This document shows, in pieces, positions 1 through 5,971 of a DNA stretch of 8,567 nucleotides. Made by a program: the position numbers and the translations under genes. The DNA comes from an uncultured Oscillospiraceae bacterium. Lineage in GTDB: Bacteria; Bacillota_A; Clostridia; Oscillospirales; Oscillospiraceae. The stretch spans positions 1 to 8,567 of the forward strand of contig CAJTTS010000123.1 in the NCBI GenBank assembly GCA_910579155.1, in the 5' to 3' direction. Numbering within the stretch: the stretch's first letter is position 1; each line of letters begins with the position of its first letter. Under the pieces are notes generated by a model. It was not told the DNA's origin. It ran no database searches and was given only the letters and a program-made list of their open reading frames with translations.

Positions 1-75
1 ATTCACTATACCGACATTGGATTTATCGGCGAAACCGGGGAAGAAGAAAAGCCCCGACAGGAAATTTCAGCGTGA
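1..75 (+). CDS. C-terminal end of an unidentified protein entering from the left edge
   Basis: The frame starting at base 1 is open for 24 codons (it begins IHYTDIGFIGE and ends QEISA) and stops with TGA at 73-75. It runs opposite to every other gene nearby and converges on the broken relaxase. I do not recognise the product with confidence. The IHY...FIG ending loosely resembles the C-terminal strand of some Firmicutes large serine recombinases (which often end in a pattern like IHYxFIG). Such a recombinase is often the last gene before the end of an inserted element, which would fit the breakpoint about 50 bp away. That reading is inference from a very short stretch, and the frame may be non-coding. 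Confidence 0.3.
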   Translation: MHYTDIGFIGETGEEEKPRQEISA

Positions 76-87
76 TTCCTGCCGGGG
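52..87 (-). terminator. Possible hairpin terminator at the insertion junction
   Basis: Bases 52-63 (CCCCGACAGGAA) pair with 76-87 (TTCCTGCCGGGG), giving 11 of 12 pairs around a 12-base loop. Read on the minus strand, the stem is followed by the T-rich stretch CTTTTCTTCTT, so it could end minus-strand transcription leaving the broken relaxase. It also spans the stop codon of the plus-strand frame. A smaller palindrome, GGGGAA-C-TTCCCC (84-96), overlaps its right arm. Confidence 0.35.
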
Positions 88-111
88 AACTTCCCCAAAT
101 CGAAGATACCC

Positions 112-345
112 CTATGCGGGTGCGCCCAATATGCCGCCCTTCTTGTCCCAGCGGCGTTTGGTGGCCTGCATATTTTGGTAGGCACAGTCTGGGCCGCAGT
201 TGATCCCCGTGACGAGCTGGCGGGCCTTGGCGGGGTTTCCCGCGTAGGACAGGGCGCTTTCCAGGCTGGTCTTTTCCTCGTTCAGCGCGTAGTCCACGCA
301 ATGATCCAGCCGGTGGCGGATGGGGATGATCTTGTCATAGGCCAT
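112..345 (-). pseudogene. Relaxase (MobA/VirD2-like), N-terminal fragment only
   Basis: The 77-residue frame begins MAYDKIIPIRHRLDHCVDYA and includes LVTGINC (residues 44-50), AYQNMQATKRRWDKKGGILG (55-74) and a TAG stop at 112-114. This matches the N-terminus of Firmicutes ICE relaxases (Relaxase domain, PF03432), which nick oriT and pilot the strand. Intact members continue after GILG with a YHxIxSF-type strand and, further on, the HxHxH metal-binding histidines. Neither is present in any frame to the left edge, so this is not a simple frameshift. The ATG (345-343) shares one base with the mobC stop (TAATG), so it was translationally coupled to mobC. The catalytic histidines and most of the protein are missing. 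The fragment is presumably non-functional unless the rest lies beyond the inserted DNA, where it could not be joined. Confidence 0.8.
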
Positions 346-653
346 TACAATGTCTCCTTCACCAGCCGCCACGCCTCGTACACCAGGGCGGCGGCCCGCC
401 GTATATCGGCCTCGGACACGCTTTTCTGGATGTTGGCCCAATGCGCGATCTGATTGGCGTTGTTGCCCAGGGCGGACAGCTCCCGGAGCAGGGCGGCGTA
501 GGTGTCGGGCGGGCGGGGGCGGAGCTGGACGCCCAAAACAAGGCTGCGGATGAAGGGGTCTATCCCCAGGCCCGCGATCCCGGCCTGACGTTTCAAGTGC
601 CGGTATTCCTGTTCGTTCATCCAGACACTTACATGGCGGTTTCGCTTGCGCAC
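345..653 (-). CDS. mobC: MobC-family relaxosome accessory protein
   Basis: This 102-residue protein begins with a basic ribbon-helix-helix-like segment (RKRNRHVSVWMNEQEYRHLK, residues 2-21). It carries the family hallmark GNNANQIAHWAN at residues 63-74, as in the MobC pfam family (PF05713). MobC proteins bind oriT, help open the DNA around nic and recruit the relaxase, consistent with the relaxase gene following with a one-base overlap. The start is GTG at 653-651, chosen because a strong ribosome-binding site (AAAGGAGG) lies about 6 bases upstream; a nearby ATG at 669 is out of frame. The gene lies just downstream of the palindromes and hairpins at 678-837, so those are its likely control region and substrate. 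Length is normal for the family. MobC itself looks intact although its relaxase is broken. Confidence 0.9.
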   Translation of the reverse strand: MRKRNRHVSVWMNEQEYRHLKRQAGIAGLGIDPFIRSLVLGVQLRPRPPDTYAALLRELSALGNNANQIAHWANIQKSVSEADIRRAAALVYEAWRLVKETL

Positions 654-677
654 AAAAGCCTCCTTTCATAGATTCGC

Positions 678-692
678 GTCTCACCATGAGAC
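678..692. promoter_or_regulatory. Palindromic operator-like site, copy 1
   Basis: GTCTCA-CCA-TGAGAC is a perfect 6-bp inverted repeat with a 3-base spacer, followed by ACATTT. It lies 25 bp upstream of the mobC start codon, where a bound protein could block mobC/relaxase expression. It overlaps a second inverted repeat, CACATT-T-AATGTG (692-704). The same site recurs at 721-739, 5916-5930 and 5972-5986, all between genes. Confidence 0.7.
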
Positions 693-720
693 ACATTTAA
701 TGTGCCGCCTGTCAGGTTCC

Positions 721-739
721 GCGTCTCACGGTGAGACGC
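721..739. promoter_or_regulatory. Palindromic operator-like site, copy 2
   Basis: GCGTCTCAC-G-GTGAGACGC has perfect 9-bp arms, making it the most symmetrical copy, and is followed by ATTT. It lies exactly 45 bp from copy 1 (same point of the motif) in the same orientation. The pair therefore forms two direct copies of a dyad in front of mobC and beside the oriT candidate. Confidence 0.7.
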
Positions 740-755
740 ATTTCGGGCGGGGGTA

Positions 756-837
756 TTAGGGGGTCTCCCCCCTAACAAGGGTCATTTGTGCTACCAAATG
801 ACATACTTGCTGGGACAGCGCCGCAAGCGGCGCTGTC
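756..837. other. Candidate oriT: cluster of three inverted repeats
   Basis: Three hairpins lie in about 80 bp of non-coding DNA next to mobC/relaxase. They are TTAGGGGG-tctc-CCCCCTAA (756-775), GTCATTTG-tgctac-CAAATGAC (781-802) and GACAGCGCCGC-aa-GCGGCGCTGTC (814-837). All arms pair perfectly. Inverted repeats next to nic and adjacent to the mobC-relaxase genes are the normal layout of an origin of transfer, and no other gap in the window has this structure. I cannot place nic from the sequence alone. The call rests on position and secondary structure, not on a match to a known oriT. Confidence 0.5.
814..837 (-). terminator. Strong GC hairpin after the last gene of the repA-to-hypothetical run
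   Basis: This 11-bp perfect stem with an AA loop starts 10 bp downstream of the TAG stop at 847. It could end minus-strand transcription of the upstream genes and leave mobC under its own control. There is no T-tract after it on either strand, so it is not a classical Rho-independent terminator. It may instead be part of oriT. Confidence 0.3.
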
Positions 838-846
838 TTGGCAGGG

Positions 847-1446
847 CTACCGGGTTGGGGGCCTCTTAGGGCGGCGGGATCGCTGCTTTGGGGGATGGCG
901 CTCCGCATAGAGCAGGGCGTCCAGTTCCCCCTTGTTTTCCGGCTGGTAATAGGTGGCCCCGATTGGACCGAAGCGGCGTATCAATTCGCGGGAATGGCTG
1001 GAATAGTCCGCATAGGACATGGCGCGTGTTTCGCCACATTCAAACGCGAGCGTCACCTGATGGATGGGCAAGGCCAGCCGCTTCACACGCTCTACCTGCT
1101 CCCGGTAGTTCAATGGCTGGATCGCGCCCGGCACAAGCGAGCTGGGGCCGGGCTGTCCGGGGTCTACCGTGATACGATATGCTTTGATTTGGTCTGCCTG
1201 AGCGATGTACTCCGGGTAAGTCCAGGTGTTGTGCGCTTCGGTGTCCCGCAGGTACACCTCCCATTCCCAAAAGCACCATGTCCCGCAGGGACGGCACATC
1301 CAGAGAAAAACGCGGTTTTCCGGCACAGGGTCCCGCATGGCGGCGCTCAACTGCCCCACGTCCATGATCAGGTCGTCCTGGTAGTGCTTGGTATGCTCCG
1401 CCATGATCCCCTCCAAAATGGGGATGATGTCAGCTTTCTTTTCCAT
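847..1446 (-). CDS. Unrecognised 199-residue element protein next to oriT
   Basis: I do not recognise a named family. The chosen ATG (1446-1444) lies inside the end of the preceding gene (17-base overlap) and is preceded by a weak GGAG-like site. Reading further upstream would only translate that gene's sequence in another frame. The protein has an acidic N-terminal part, then an aromatic/cysteine patch (residues 47-60: FLWM, then CRPCGTWC with Cys 51, 54 and 58, then FWEW). Next come tryptophan/tyrosine-rich segments (WTYPEYIAQADQIKAY, 75-90), and it ends in a strongly basic tail (KQRSRRPKRPPTR). It has no signal peptide or membrane segment, so it is probably cytoplasmic and possibly nucleic-acid binding through the tail. 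The C-x2-C-x3-C spacing could bind metal, but no partner ligands are obvious. Its position beside oriT, after ardA and the ArdC-like gene, makes it an anti-defence or early-transfer candidate by context only. Confidence 0.75.
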   Translation of the reverse strand: MEKKADIIPILEGIMAEHTKHYQDDLIMDVGQLSAAMRDPVPENRVFLWMCRPCGTWCFWEWEVYLRDTEAHNTWTYPEYIAQADQIKAYRITVDPGQPGPSSLVPGAIQPLNYREQVERVKRLALPIHQVTLAFECGETRAMSYADYSSHSRELIRRFGPIGATYYQPENKGELDALLYAERHPPKQRSRRPKRPPTR

Positions 1447-1762
1447 ACCGCTCCGCGCTGGCCCCGCCGCCGTAGTCCGGGGAGAGGTACTTTTCCTCAA
1501 ACTCGGCGGGGGTGTAGTACCCGGCCCCGGTGTCCATCACCAGCTCCCCCGGCTTCAAGTCGCGGGGGCCGTCCGCCAGGACGGGGATGGGCACGGGGGT
1601 GAGCACCGAGGCCAGAAATTTGCCGTCCTGCCCCTGGAGCTCATAGAGGGACATTCCCGGATAAAGGTCCTCCGGGTCGATGGGGGTGCTGCTGTAAAGC
1701 GCGGGGACGCCGAAAATCTCGATCTCCCGCATACGCTCCGGGTTGGTGTTGGGATCGTCCAT
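1430..1762 (-). CDS. LPD28-like small protein
   Basis: This 110-residue protein contains REIEIFGVPALYSSTPIDPE (residues 12-31), followed by a YPGMSLYELQGQDG segment and a LKPGELVMDTG strand. The pattern (an IxVFGxPALF-like start, then an ID, then a 'Y-E/D-L-x-G' strand) resembles the LPD28 'large polyvalent protein associated' domain. That domain is common as a short stand-alone protein in Firmicutes conjugative elements; its biochemical role is not known to me. The ATG at 1762-1760 follows the stop of the ArdC-like gene by 10 bases, and that stop sits in TGAGG, which can act as the ribosome-binding site. Its own 3' end overlaps the next gene by 17 bases, so the three genes are tightly coupled. 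It is acidic, with no membrane segment. Confidence 0.7.
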   Translation of the reverse strand: MDDPNTNPERMREIEIFGVPALYSSTPIDPEDLYPGMSLYELQGQDGKFLASVLTPVPIPVLADGPRDLKPGELVMDTGAGYYTPAEFEEKYLSPDYGGGASAERYGKES

Positions 1763-1772
1763 ATGGTCAGCC

Positions 1773-2726
1773 TCACTTTCGTTTTGCTTTTTTGGATTTC
1801 TGCTGCCGCCCCTTCTGCGGGGCCTGGGATAACTCCTGCTCCGGCCTCCGCTGGGGTGGCTGGATCGCGTTGATAATCTCCCCGGCGGTGGAGTGGATCA
1901 TGTCCAGGGACGCTTTCAATTCGGCCAGCTCCCGCCCCCGGCTCCACCCGGCCACATAGCCGAAGGAATAGTCCGATGTGTCGATGCCGAAGTGCTGGCA
2001 TACCACATAGGCCACGCTCTCGGCCTCCACCTCCTTTTCACGCCGCAGCTTGGGGTTGGATTCTAAAAAATCAGGCGGATGTAGTTTTCCGTGGGCGATT
2101 TCGTGGATCATGGTTTTAAGGGTCTGCACCTGGCTCATGCCGGGTTGGACCACGATCCGCCCCTCCATAAAGCTGCAATAGCCCTTCGCGTTTTCTGGAA
2201 ATGCCTCAAATACGATGGGCAGCGGGGACAGGGCGGACAGGCGGGCGGATATGTCCTCAAAGCCGGTGACTTCCCCGGACAGCTCCGGCACACTGATGTT
2301 GGGCAGCTCCCGGCCCTCGGTCTGGCTCACGTCAAAGACCGTGACCACGCGGAACCGCGTGGCCCGGACAAAACCCGGCTCTTTGACCGGCTTCCCATCC
2401 GCGCCGTACAGTGTTTCCCCAGTCGTGGGGTCCTTCTTCTCCACCATGGCGGCCCGCTGGTAGGGGCAGGGGGCTAAAATCTGGATGCCTCTCTCCCCCC
2501 GTCTCACCTGCCTGTCAAACACATTTTTCCAGGTGTTATAACCGGCCACGTTGGTGGCGGTGGGGCATTGGGCCAGGATCAACAGCGCGTTCCCGTAGCT
2601 GTAGCTGTGGAATTTAGACATGGAGGCCAGATATTCCGCGTACCGCCCGCTGGCGTACAGCTCTTTGATCCCGCTTTCCAGGCGGTACGTCAGCTCGGCC
2701 AGCCGTTCGTCTGATACGGGCGGCAT
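1773..2726 (-). CDS. ArdC-like ssDNA-binding / ImmA-IrrE-type metallopeptidase protein
   Basis: This 317-residue, two-domain protein starts with an ArdC-type N-terminal ssDNA-binding region (residues about 5-135: YLASMSKFHSYSYGNALLIL, then TWKNVFDRQVRRGERGIQIL, then a TRFRVVTVFDVSQTEG strand). The second half is a zinc-peptidase-like domain with HEIAH at 208-212 and the downstream acidic ligand segment EVEAESVAYVV (232-242). ArdC of plasmid pSa protects incoming single-stranded DNA and has this domain pair. An anti-restriction or ssDNA-protection role early after conjugation is therefore inferred from the family, not shown here. The C-terminus is a Lys/Arg/Gln tail (KGRQQKSKKAKRK). The ATG lies 3 bases after the stop of the DUF3846 gene, with no strong ribosome-binding site, so coupling is likely. 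Gene order next to ardA supports an anti-defence cassette. Confidence 0.85.
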   Translation of the reverse strand: MPPVSDERLAELTYRLESGIKELYASGRYAEYLASMSKFHSYSYGNALLILAQCPTATNVAGYNTWKNVFDRQVRRGERGIQILAPCPYQRAAMVEKKDPTTGETLYGADGKPVKEPGFVRATRFRVVTVFDVSQTEGRELPNISVPELSGEVTGFEDISARLSALSPLPIVFEAFPENAKGYCSFMEGRIVVQPGMSQVQTLKTMIHEIAHGKLHPPDFLESNPKLRREKEVEAESVAYVVCQHFGIDTSDYSFGYVAGWSRGRELAELKASLDMIHSTAGEIINAIQPPQRRPEQELSQAPQKGRQQKSKKAKRK

Positions 2727-2729
2727 AGC

Positions 2730-3137
2730 TTAACGCCCCGGCGTCTTAGGCGGGCGCTTGGGCTGCTCGGGTGGCGTGGCGGGCCGGGGCTCCACCTTCA
2801 GCGTGATGGGGGTGTTGCCTTTGGCGGCGATCAGGATTTCCGCATGGTGGAACTCCTTCTTGAAACGATCCATCTGCTCTGGAGAGAGGGAACAGAAGCT
2901 GTCCTCAGTCAACCCGCAGACAAAAAACGTGCCAAAGATGCCGCCGTAGCCGCCCTCAATGCTCCGGTTAAATTCCATACCCATTCCAATGCTCTCGTCA
3001 TTGCTGACGATGCCAACGGGTTCTTCATAGGGATAGCTGACAGTGATCAGGCCGCCCACGGTGGCCTGCATTTCTTCTAACCCGTTGATCTCCTTCTCAT
3101 AGGGGGCCATTCCCGGCTCTACTACCAAAACGTTCAA
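2730..3137 (-). CDS. DUF3846 family protein
   Basis: This 135-residue protein begins VLVVEPGMAPYEKEI (from residue 3). It continues with LEEMQATVGGLITVSYPYEEPVGIVSNDE, FNRSIEGGYGGIFGTFFVCG and a Pro/Arg-rich tail. This is the DUF3846 pattern (PF12957): VEPGxxPYxKEI, VGGxI, YPYE, a 'GTFFVCG' strand. The family is common in Firmicutes mobile elements and has no assigned reaction. I chose a TTG start at 3137-3135 because AAGGAG sits 8 bases upstream and family similarity begins exactly there; the longer upstream frame is only a shadow of ardA. The 46-base gap from ardA contains a small hairpin. It ends 3 bases before the ArdC-like start. Confidence 0.85.
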   Translation of the reverse strand: MNVLVVEPGMAPYEKEINGLEEMQATVGGLITVSYPYEEPVGIVSNDESIGMGMEFNRSIEGGYGGIFGTFFVCGLTEDSFCSLSPEQMDRFKKEFHHAEILIAAKGNTPITLKVEPRPATPPEQPKRPPKTPGR

Positions 3138-3165
3138 ATACTCAACTCCTTTTCTTTGAAAATTA

Positions 3166-3182
3166 GGCGCAAAAAAAGCGCC
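3166..3182 (-). other. Small hairpin with an all-A/T loop between ardA and the DUF3846 gene
   Basis: GGCGC-AAAAAAA-GCGCC lies directly after the ardA stop. In the transcript the loop would be U7. With the U-run in the loop it is unlikely to be an intrinsic terminator. It could be an RNA-processing site or a weak modulator of the downstream gene. Confidence 0.35.
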
Positions 3183-3183
3183 C

Positions 3184-3852
3184 TCATGGGCGCTTCCGCT
3201 TGGGGCTGTCCCGGCTCCTGTTGGAACGGGGCACGATGATCTTCTGCTGGATAGGGTACTGGAACACATGGTACTGCTCCGGGACGTGCTGGCCGTCATA
3301 GACCTTCTGGAACGGATCGGGCCCGACCAGCATATAGCCCCGTGACGTAAAGGTGCCGCCCTCGTTGATGGCGGTGGCCTCGCCGTAGGCTTCAAAGTCA
3401 AAGTAATCCCGCGCCTGTTCCGGCAGCTCCATAGCTGCGAGCTCATCCACCAGCCAAAGGCCGTATTCTTCCGCGTTCTGGACGGGATAGAGTTCATAGC
3501 GGTCCAGATTATAGGTCAGGTTGATCAACTGCTCCGCGCTGCCAGCATACTCCCCATGTTCCACGGCGGCAATGAATTTCTCCATGTCCTCCGGGTCAAG
3601 GCCCTCCAAACGGCTGGCAAGGTAGTTCAGCTCGTCAATGTGGGTGTACTCGCCCAGGGCCCGCGCCACGCCTTTGACACCGATGGAATACTCCAAAATG
3701 ATGATCTCCTCATAGCGCAGGCCGTCCACCCCGATTTTCCGCAGGGCCTCCTGGACCTGTCCCGTGGTGGCGGGAAAGGACAGCGCGGTATCGGCCAGCA
3801 CCCCGGCGCTATACTTGCCCAGGTTGGCGATATGGGCGGTGAACTCGGCCAT
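3184..3852 (-). CDS. ardA: Antirestriction protein ArdA
   Basis: This 222-residue acidic protein has the ArdA signatures (PF07275). They are HIANLGKYSAGVLAD (residues 7-21, close to the YIANLGKYNEG start of Tn916 Orf18), TALSFPATTGQVQEAL (22-37), a central IDELNYLASRLEGL segment (72-85) and LPEQARDYFDFEAYGE (143-158) followed by GGTFTSRGYM (165-174). ArdA mimics B-form DNA and inhibits type I restriction-modification enzymes, protecting the element as it enters a new host. It is longer than the Tn916 protein because of a C-terminal extension of about 50 residues after the conserved GTF..GY strand; this tail turns strongly basic (RSNRSRDSPKRKR), which is odd for a DNA mimic. Its ATG follows the parB stop directly (TAAATG), so it is translated by coupling in the repA-parB operon. 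Confidence 0.9.
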   Translation of the reverse strand: MAEFTAHIANLGKYSAGVLADTALSFPATTGQVQEALRKIGVDGLRYEEIIILEYSIGVKGVARALGEYTHIDELNYLASRLEGLDPEDMEKFIAAVEHGEYAGSAEQLINLTYNLDRYELYPVQNAEEYGLWLVDELAAMELPEQARDYFDFEAYGEATAINEGGTFTSRGYMLVGPDPFQKVYDGQHVPEQYHVFQYPIQQKIIVPRSNRSRDSPKRKRP

Positions 3853-5877
3853 TTAGTGCTTCGGTCCCCGTTTGGGGAAAATCGTCATTTTTTCCGCCTG
3901 CTTCTGCTGGCGCTGGCGGCGTTCCTCCAGGGCCTCATAGATGCTTTCCTCGATCTCGCGGGGCGTCATCATCACGTCCGGGAAATACTTCCGCAGACGG
4001 TCCCCGGCCAGGACCACCTTTGTATATTCGGGCCGCTCCTGTTTGCCGTCAGTGGGCTCCTGCCCCTCGGCAGGGGACGCAGACGGCGCGGCGGGCACGG
4101 CGCCGTCCGGGGCCTGGGCCTGTCCGGGCTGTCCGGCGGCGGGGGCGTCCGGCGCCGGGGCGGGCTGGGCCACGTCCGGGGACGGGGGGATGTCGGACGC
4201 GGCGGGGGCGCTGGGCTGGGCCTGGGGCTGGGCCGTCTCCTGCTTGGGCGGGTCCAGCACATTTTTACCGTCTAGGATGTCCCGGATGGTATTCTCGTTC
4301 AGTTTGCCCGCCTTTTCCGTCTTTTTCATGTACTCCACCCGCTCAACGGGGACTTTCATGCCCAGGTCGATCATATGGAGCACCTCGTCCTGGTTTTCCG
4401 GCTTCAAAAAAGAAATGGCGTTAGCGAGGGACAGGGAGAGGGAATTGTCGTCCACCCGGTCGCACACATCCTTGGTGGCCTCGGACAGCCGGATCAGGCG
4501 GTTGAGCTTGCTGACGGGCATACCCATTTCCTGGGCCAGCTTCACATCACTGTCCAGTTCCTCCGCTTTGAATGTGCCCTTCTTGCGGCGGCCCGATTTC
4601 TGCTTCATGCCCTCCATCTTCATCCGCAGGGAACGGGCAAGGTCATAAGTAGAGATTTTGGGCCGGTGGAGGTTGCCGTCCGCCACCAGGATCTTGGCGT
4701 CGGCGTCGGAGATTTTCTGGATGATGGCGGGGACGGGGTAGTTGAGCTCGGTGGCGATCATGTGGCGGCGCTGGCCGGAGATGATCTCCAGGGTGCCCTT
4801 GTCCCCAATACGGGCCAGCACTGGGTCTTTCACGCCGTTCAGTTCAATGGATTTTTTCAGTTCCTGGTAGTCCTCGCTCTTGGTGTCCACGGAAATGGTG
4901 TTGTACTCCGATTTCACCAGGTAGGCGGGGTGAAGCGCCACAAAGATGGATTCGCCCTCCTTGGGGGCAGGAAAATCCTTTTTGGCGGCCTCGTCCGGGG
5001 GCGAAAGCCGCTCCGGGAGGGTTTGGGTGATAGCTGTCCCAACGGGGCCCCGGGCGGCGGGGCCGGTGACAGCGGGGGCGGGGGCCTGCGCCGGACCCTT
5101 TTCCTCGGCGGGCCTGGGCTCCTGGGTGGGCTTGGCCCCGTCCTTAACCTTGTCAGCGGCGGCGGGGGCGGCGGGCTGCGCCGTGTCCGTCCCCTCGGTG
5201 GGTTTCTGCTGGCCCTGATCGGCGGGTTTGGGCTCCTGGGTGGGCTTGGCCCCGTCCTTGGTCTTGTCAGCGGCGGCGGTCTGCGCCGTGTCCTTCCCCT
5301 CGGTGGGCTTCTGTTGGCCCTGGTCGGCGGACTTGGGCTCCTGGGCAGGCTTAGCCCCATCCTTGGCCTTGTCAGCGGCGGCGGGGGCGGCGGGCTGCGC
5401 CGTGTCCTTCCCCTCGGCGGGCTTCTGCTGGCCCTGGTCAGCGGGCTTAGCGCCCTGAACGGGGGGAGTGGTCGGCTTTTCCGGCCCCTTGAGGTCGGCT
5501 GCCTGCACTTTTTCGCCCTGGCCGGGGGTCGGGACCGGCTTGCCGGGGATCGGGATGCCGGGCTGGTTCTTCACCTGACGGTGATAGTTCAGCGCGGAAG
5601 GCATGGACATTTCGTACACCAGGGCGGGGATGTCCTTCACCTTCGCCAGTTCGCACGCCCTGCGGCGGCGGTAGCCGGTGACGAGCTCGTACTCGCCGTC
5701 CTCCCGCAGACGGAGCACCACCGGCTCCTTTACGCCGCCCGCCTGGATGCTGGTGACGAGGCCGCCGTAGCTCTTGTCTGGCTGCCTGCTGATTACCGCG
5801 CCGGGCAGGTCATGGATTTTCGCCAGCGGGATGATTTGGGGCTGGGGGGCTGGGGTTTTGCTGGGTTCGTTTGCCAT
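3853..5877 (-). CDS. Large ParB-like partition protein with two ParB/Srx domains
   Basis: This 674-residue protein has, in order: a first ParB/sulfiredoxin-fold domain (about 14-92, with GYRRRRA at 68-74); a Pro/Ala/Lys-rich linker with tandem repeats (143-261); a second ParB domain (about 309-405, with SGQRRHMIA at 367-375 and GNLHR at 401-405); and a KorB/ParB-type helix-turn-helix region (about 444-470, VKLAQEMGMPVSKLNRLIRL). A second Pro/Ala linker (545-612) leads to a conserved-looking charged helix at the end (617-665). Only domain 2 has both the GxRR box and an N-L-x-R box, the two motifs that bind CTP in ParB clamps. Domain 1 has the GxRR box alone. Known ParB proteins have one such domain and bind parS-like palindromes; some, such as KorB, also repress transcription. 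The ATG at 5877 is preceded by GGAGG 8 bases away. No ParA ATPase gene is present in the window. Palindromes at 5916-5930 and 5972-5986 lie in its promoter gap. Confidence 0.85.
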   Translation of the reverse strand: MANEPSKTPAPQPQIIPLAKIHDLPGAVISRQPDKSYGGLVTSIQAGGVKEPVVLRLREDGEYELVTGYRRRRACELAKVKDIPALVYEMSMPSALNYHRQVKNQPGIPIPGKPVPTPGQGEKVQAADLKGPEKPTTPPVQGAKPADQGQQKPAEGKDTAQPAAPAAADKAKDGAKPAQEPKSADQGQQKPTEGKDTAQTAAADKTKDGAKPTQEPKPADQGQQKPTEGTDTAQPAAPAAADKVKDGAKPTQEPRPAEEKGPAQAPAPAVTGPAARGPVGTAITQTLPERLSPPDEAAKKDFPAPKEGESIFVALHPAYLVKSEYNTISVDTKSEDYQELKKSIELNGVKDPVLARIGDKGTLEIISGQRRHMIATELNYPVPAIIQKISDADAKILVADGNLHRPKISTYDLARSLRMKMEGMKQKSGRRKKGTFKAEELDSDVKLAQEMGMPVSKLNRLIRLSEATKDVCDRVDDNSLSLSLANAISFLKPENQDEVLHMIDLGMKVPVERVEYMKKTEKAGKLNENTIRDILDGKNVLDPPKQETAQPQAQPSAPAASDIPPSPDVAQPAPAPDAPAAGQPGQAQAPDGAVPAAPSASPAEGQEPTDGKQERPEYTKVVLAGDRLRKYFPDVMMTPREIEESIYEALEERRQRQQKQAEKMTIFPKRGPKH
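5095..5451 (-). repeat. Tandem repeats encoding the ParB-like linker
   Basis: Three full units and part of a fourth encode residues 143-174, 175-209, 210-247 and 248-261 (32, 35 and 38 residues, then a stub). Each unit follows the pattern AKP..QEPK.ADQGQQKP.EGKDTAQ..AAADK.KDG. Units differ by small in-frame losses (QEPK block, PAAP block), and the DNA copies are highly similar. This is typical of slippage or recombination in a flexible linker, so its length probably varies between strains. It is also a place where short-read assembly could collapse copies. Confidence 0.85.
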
Positions 5878-5915
5878 TGAATTACCTCCATTTTGATTTA
5901 TTTGCTAAAAATCAC

Positions 5916-5930
5916 GTCTCATGACGAGAC
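5916..5930. promoter_or_regulatory. Palindromic operator-like site, copy 3
   Basis: Read on the minus strand this is GTCTCG-TCA-TGAGAC followed by GTGATTT, with one arm mismatch against the consensus. It is the least conserved copy. It lies about 40 bp upstream of the parB-like start codon (5877), a normal operator position. Confidence 0.6.
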
Positions 5931-5971
5931 ACGATTCTCAACATAAAGTTAGAATTTTTGGTTGGAAATGT

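Noticed and set aside
112..696. A 194-residue minus-strand frame ending in the relaxase fragment
   Set aside because: Its first 117 residues are low-complexity translation of mobC in another frame. Family similarity begins only at the ATG at 345.
838..1602. A 254-residue plus-strand open frame
   Set aside because: It lies antisense to two coupled genes, shows no recognisable domain, and becomes Pro/Arg-rich at its end, as expected for a GC-rich shadow frame.
2501..2506. GTCTCA half-site inside the ArdC-like gene
   Set aside because: The matching TGAGAC arm is absent; it lies in coding sequence and is a chance half-match to the four real palindromes.
5095..5451. CRISPR-like or satellite array
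   Set aside because: The repeats are in frame, encode a Pro/Ala/Lys linker within a clear gene, and have no spacers.
4375..5880. A 501-residue plus-strand open frame opposite the ParB-like gene
   Set aside because: It is Gly/Leu/Val-rich and mirrors the GC-rich codons and repeats of the gene below it. The minus-strand gene has clear domains and a ribosome-binding site.
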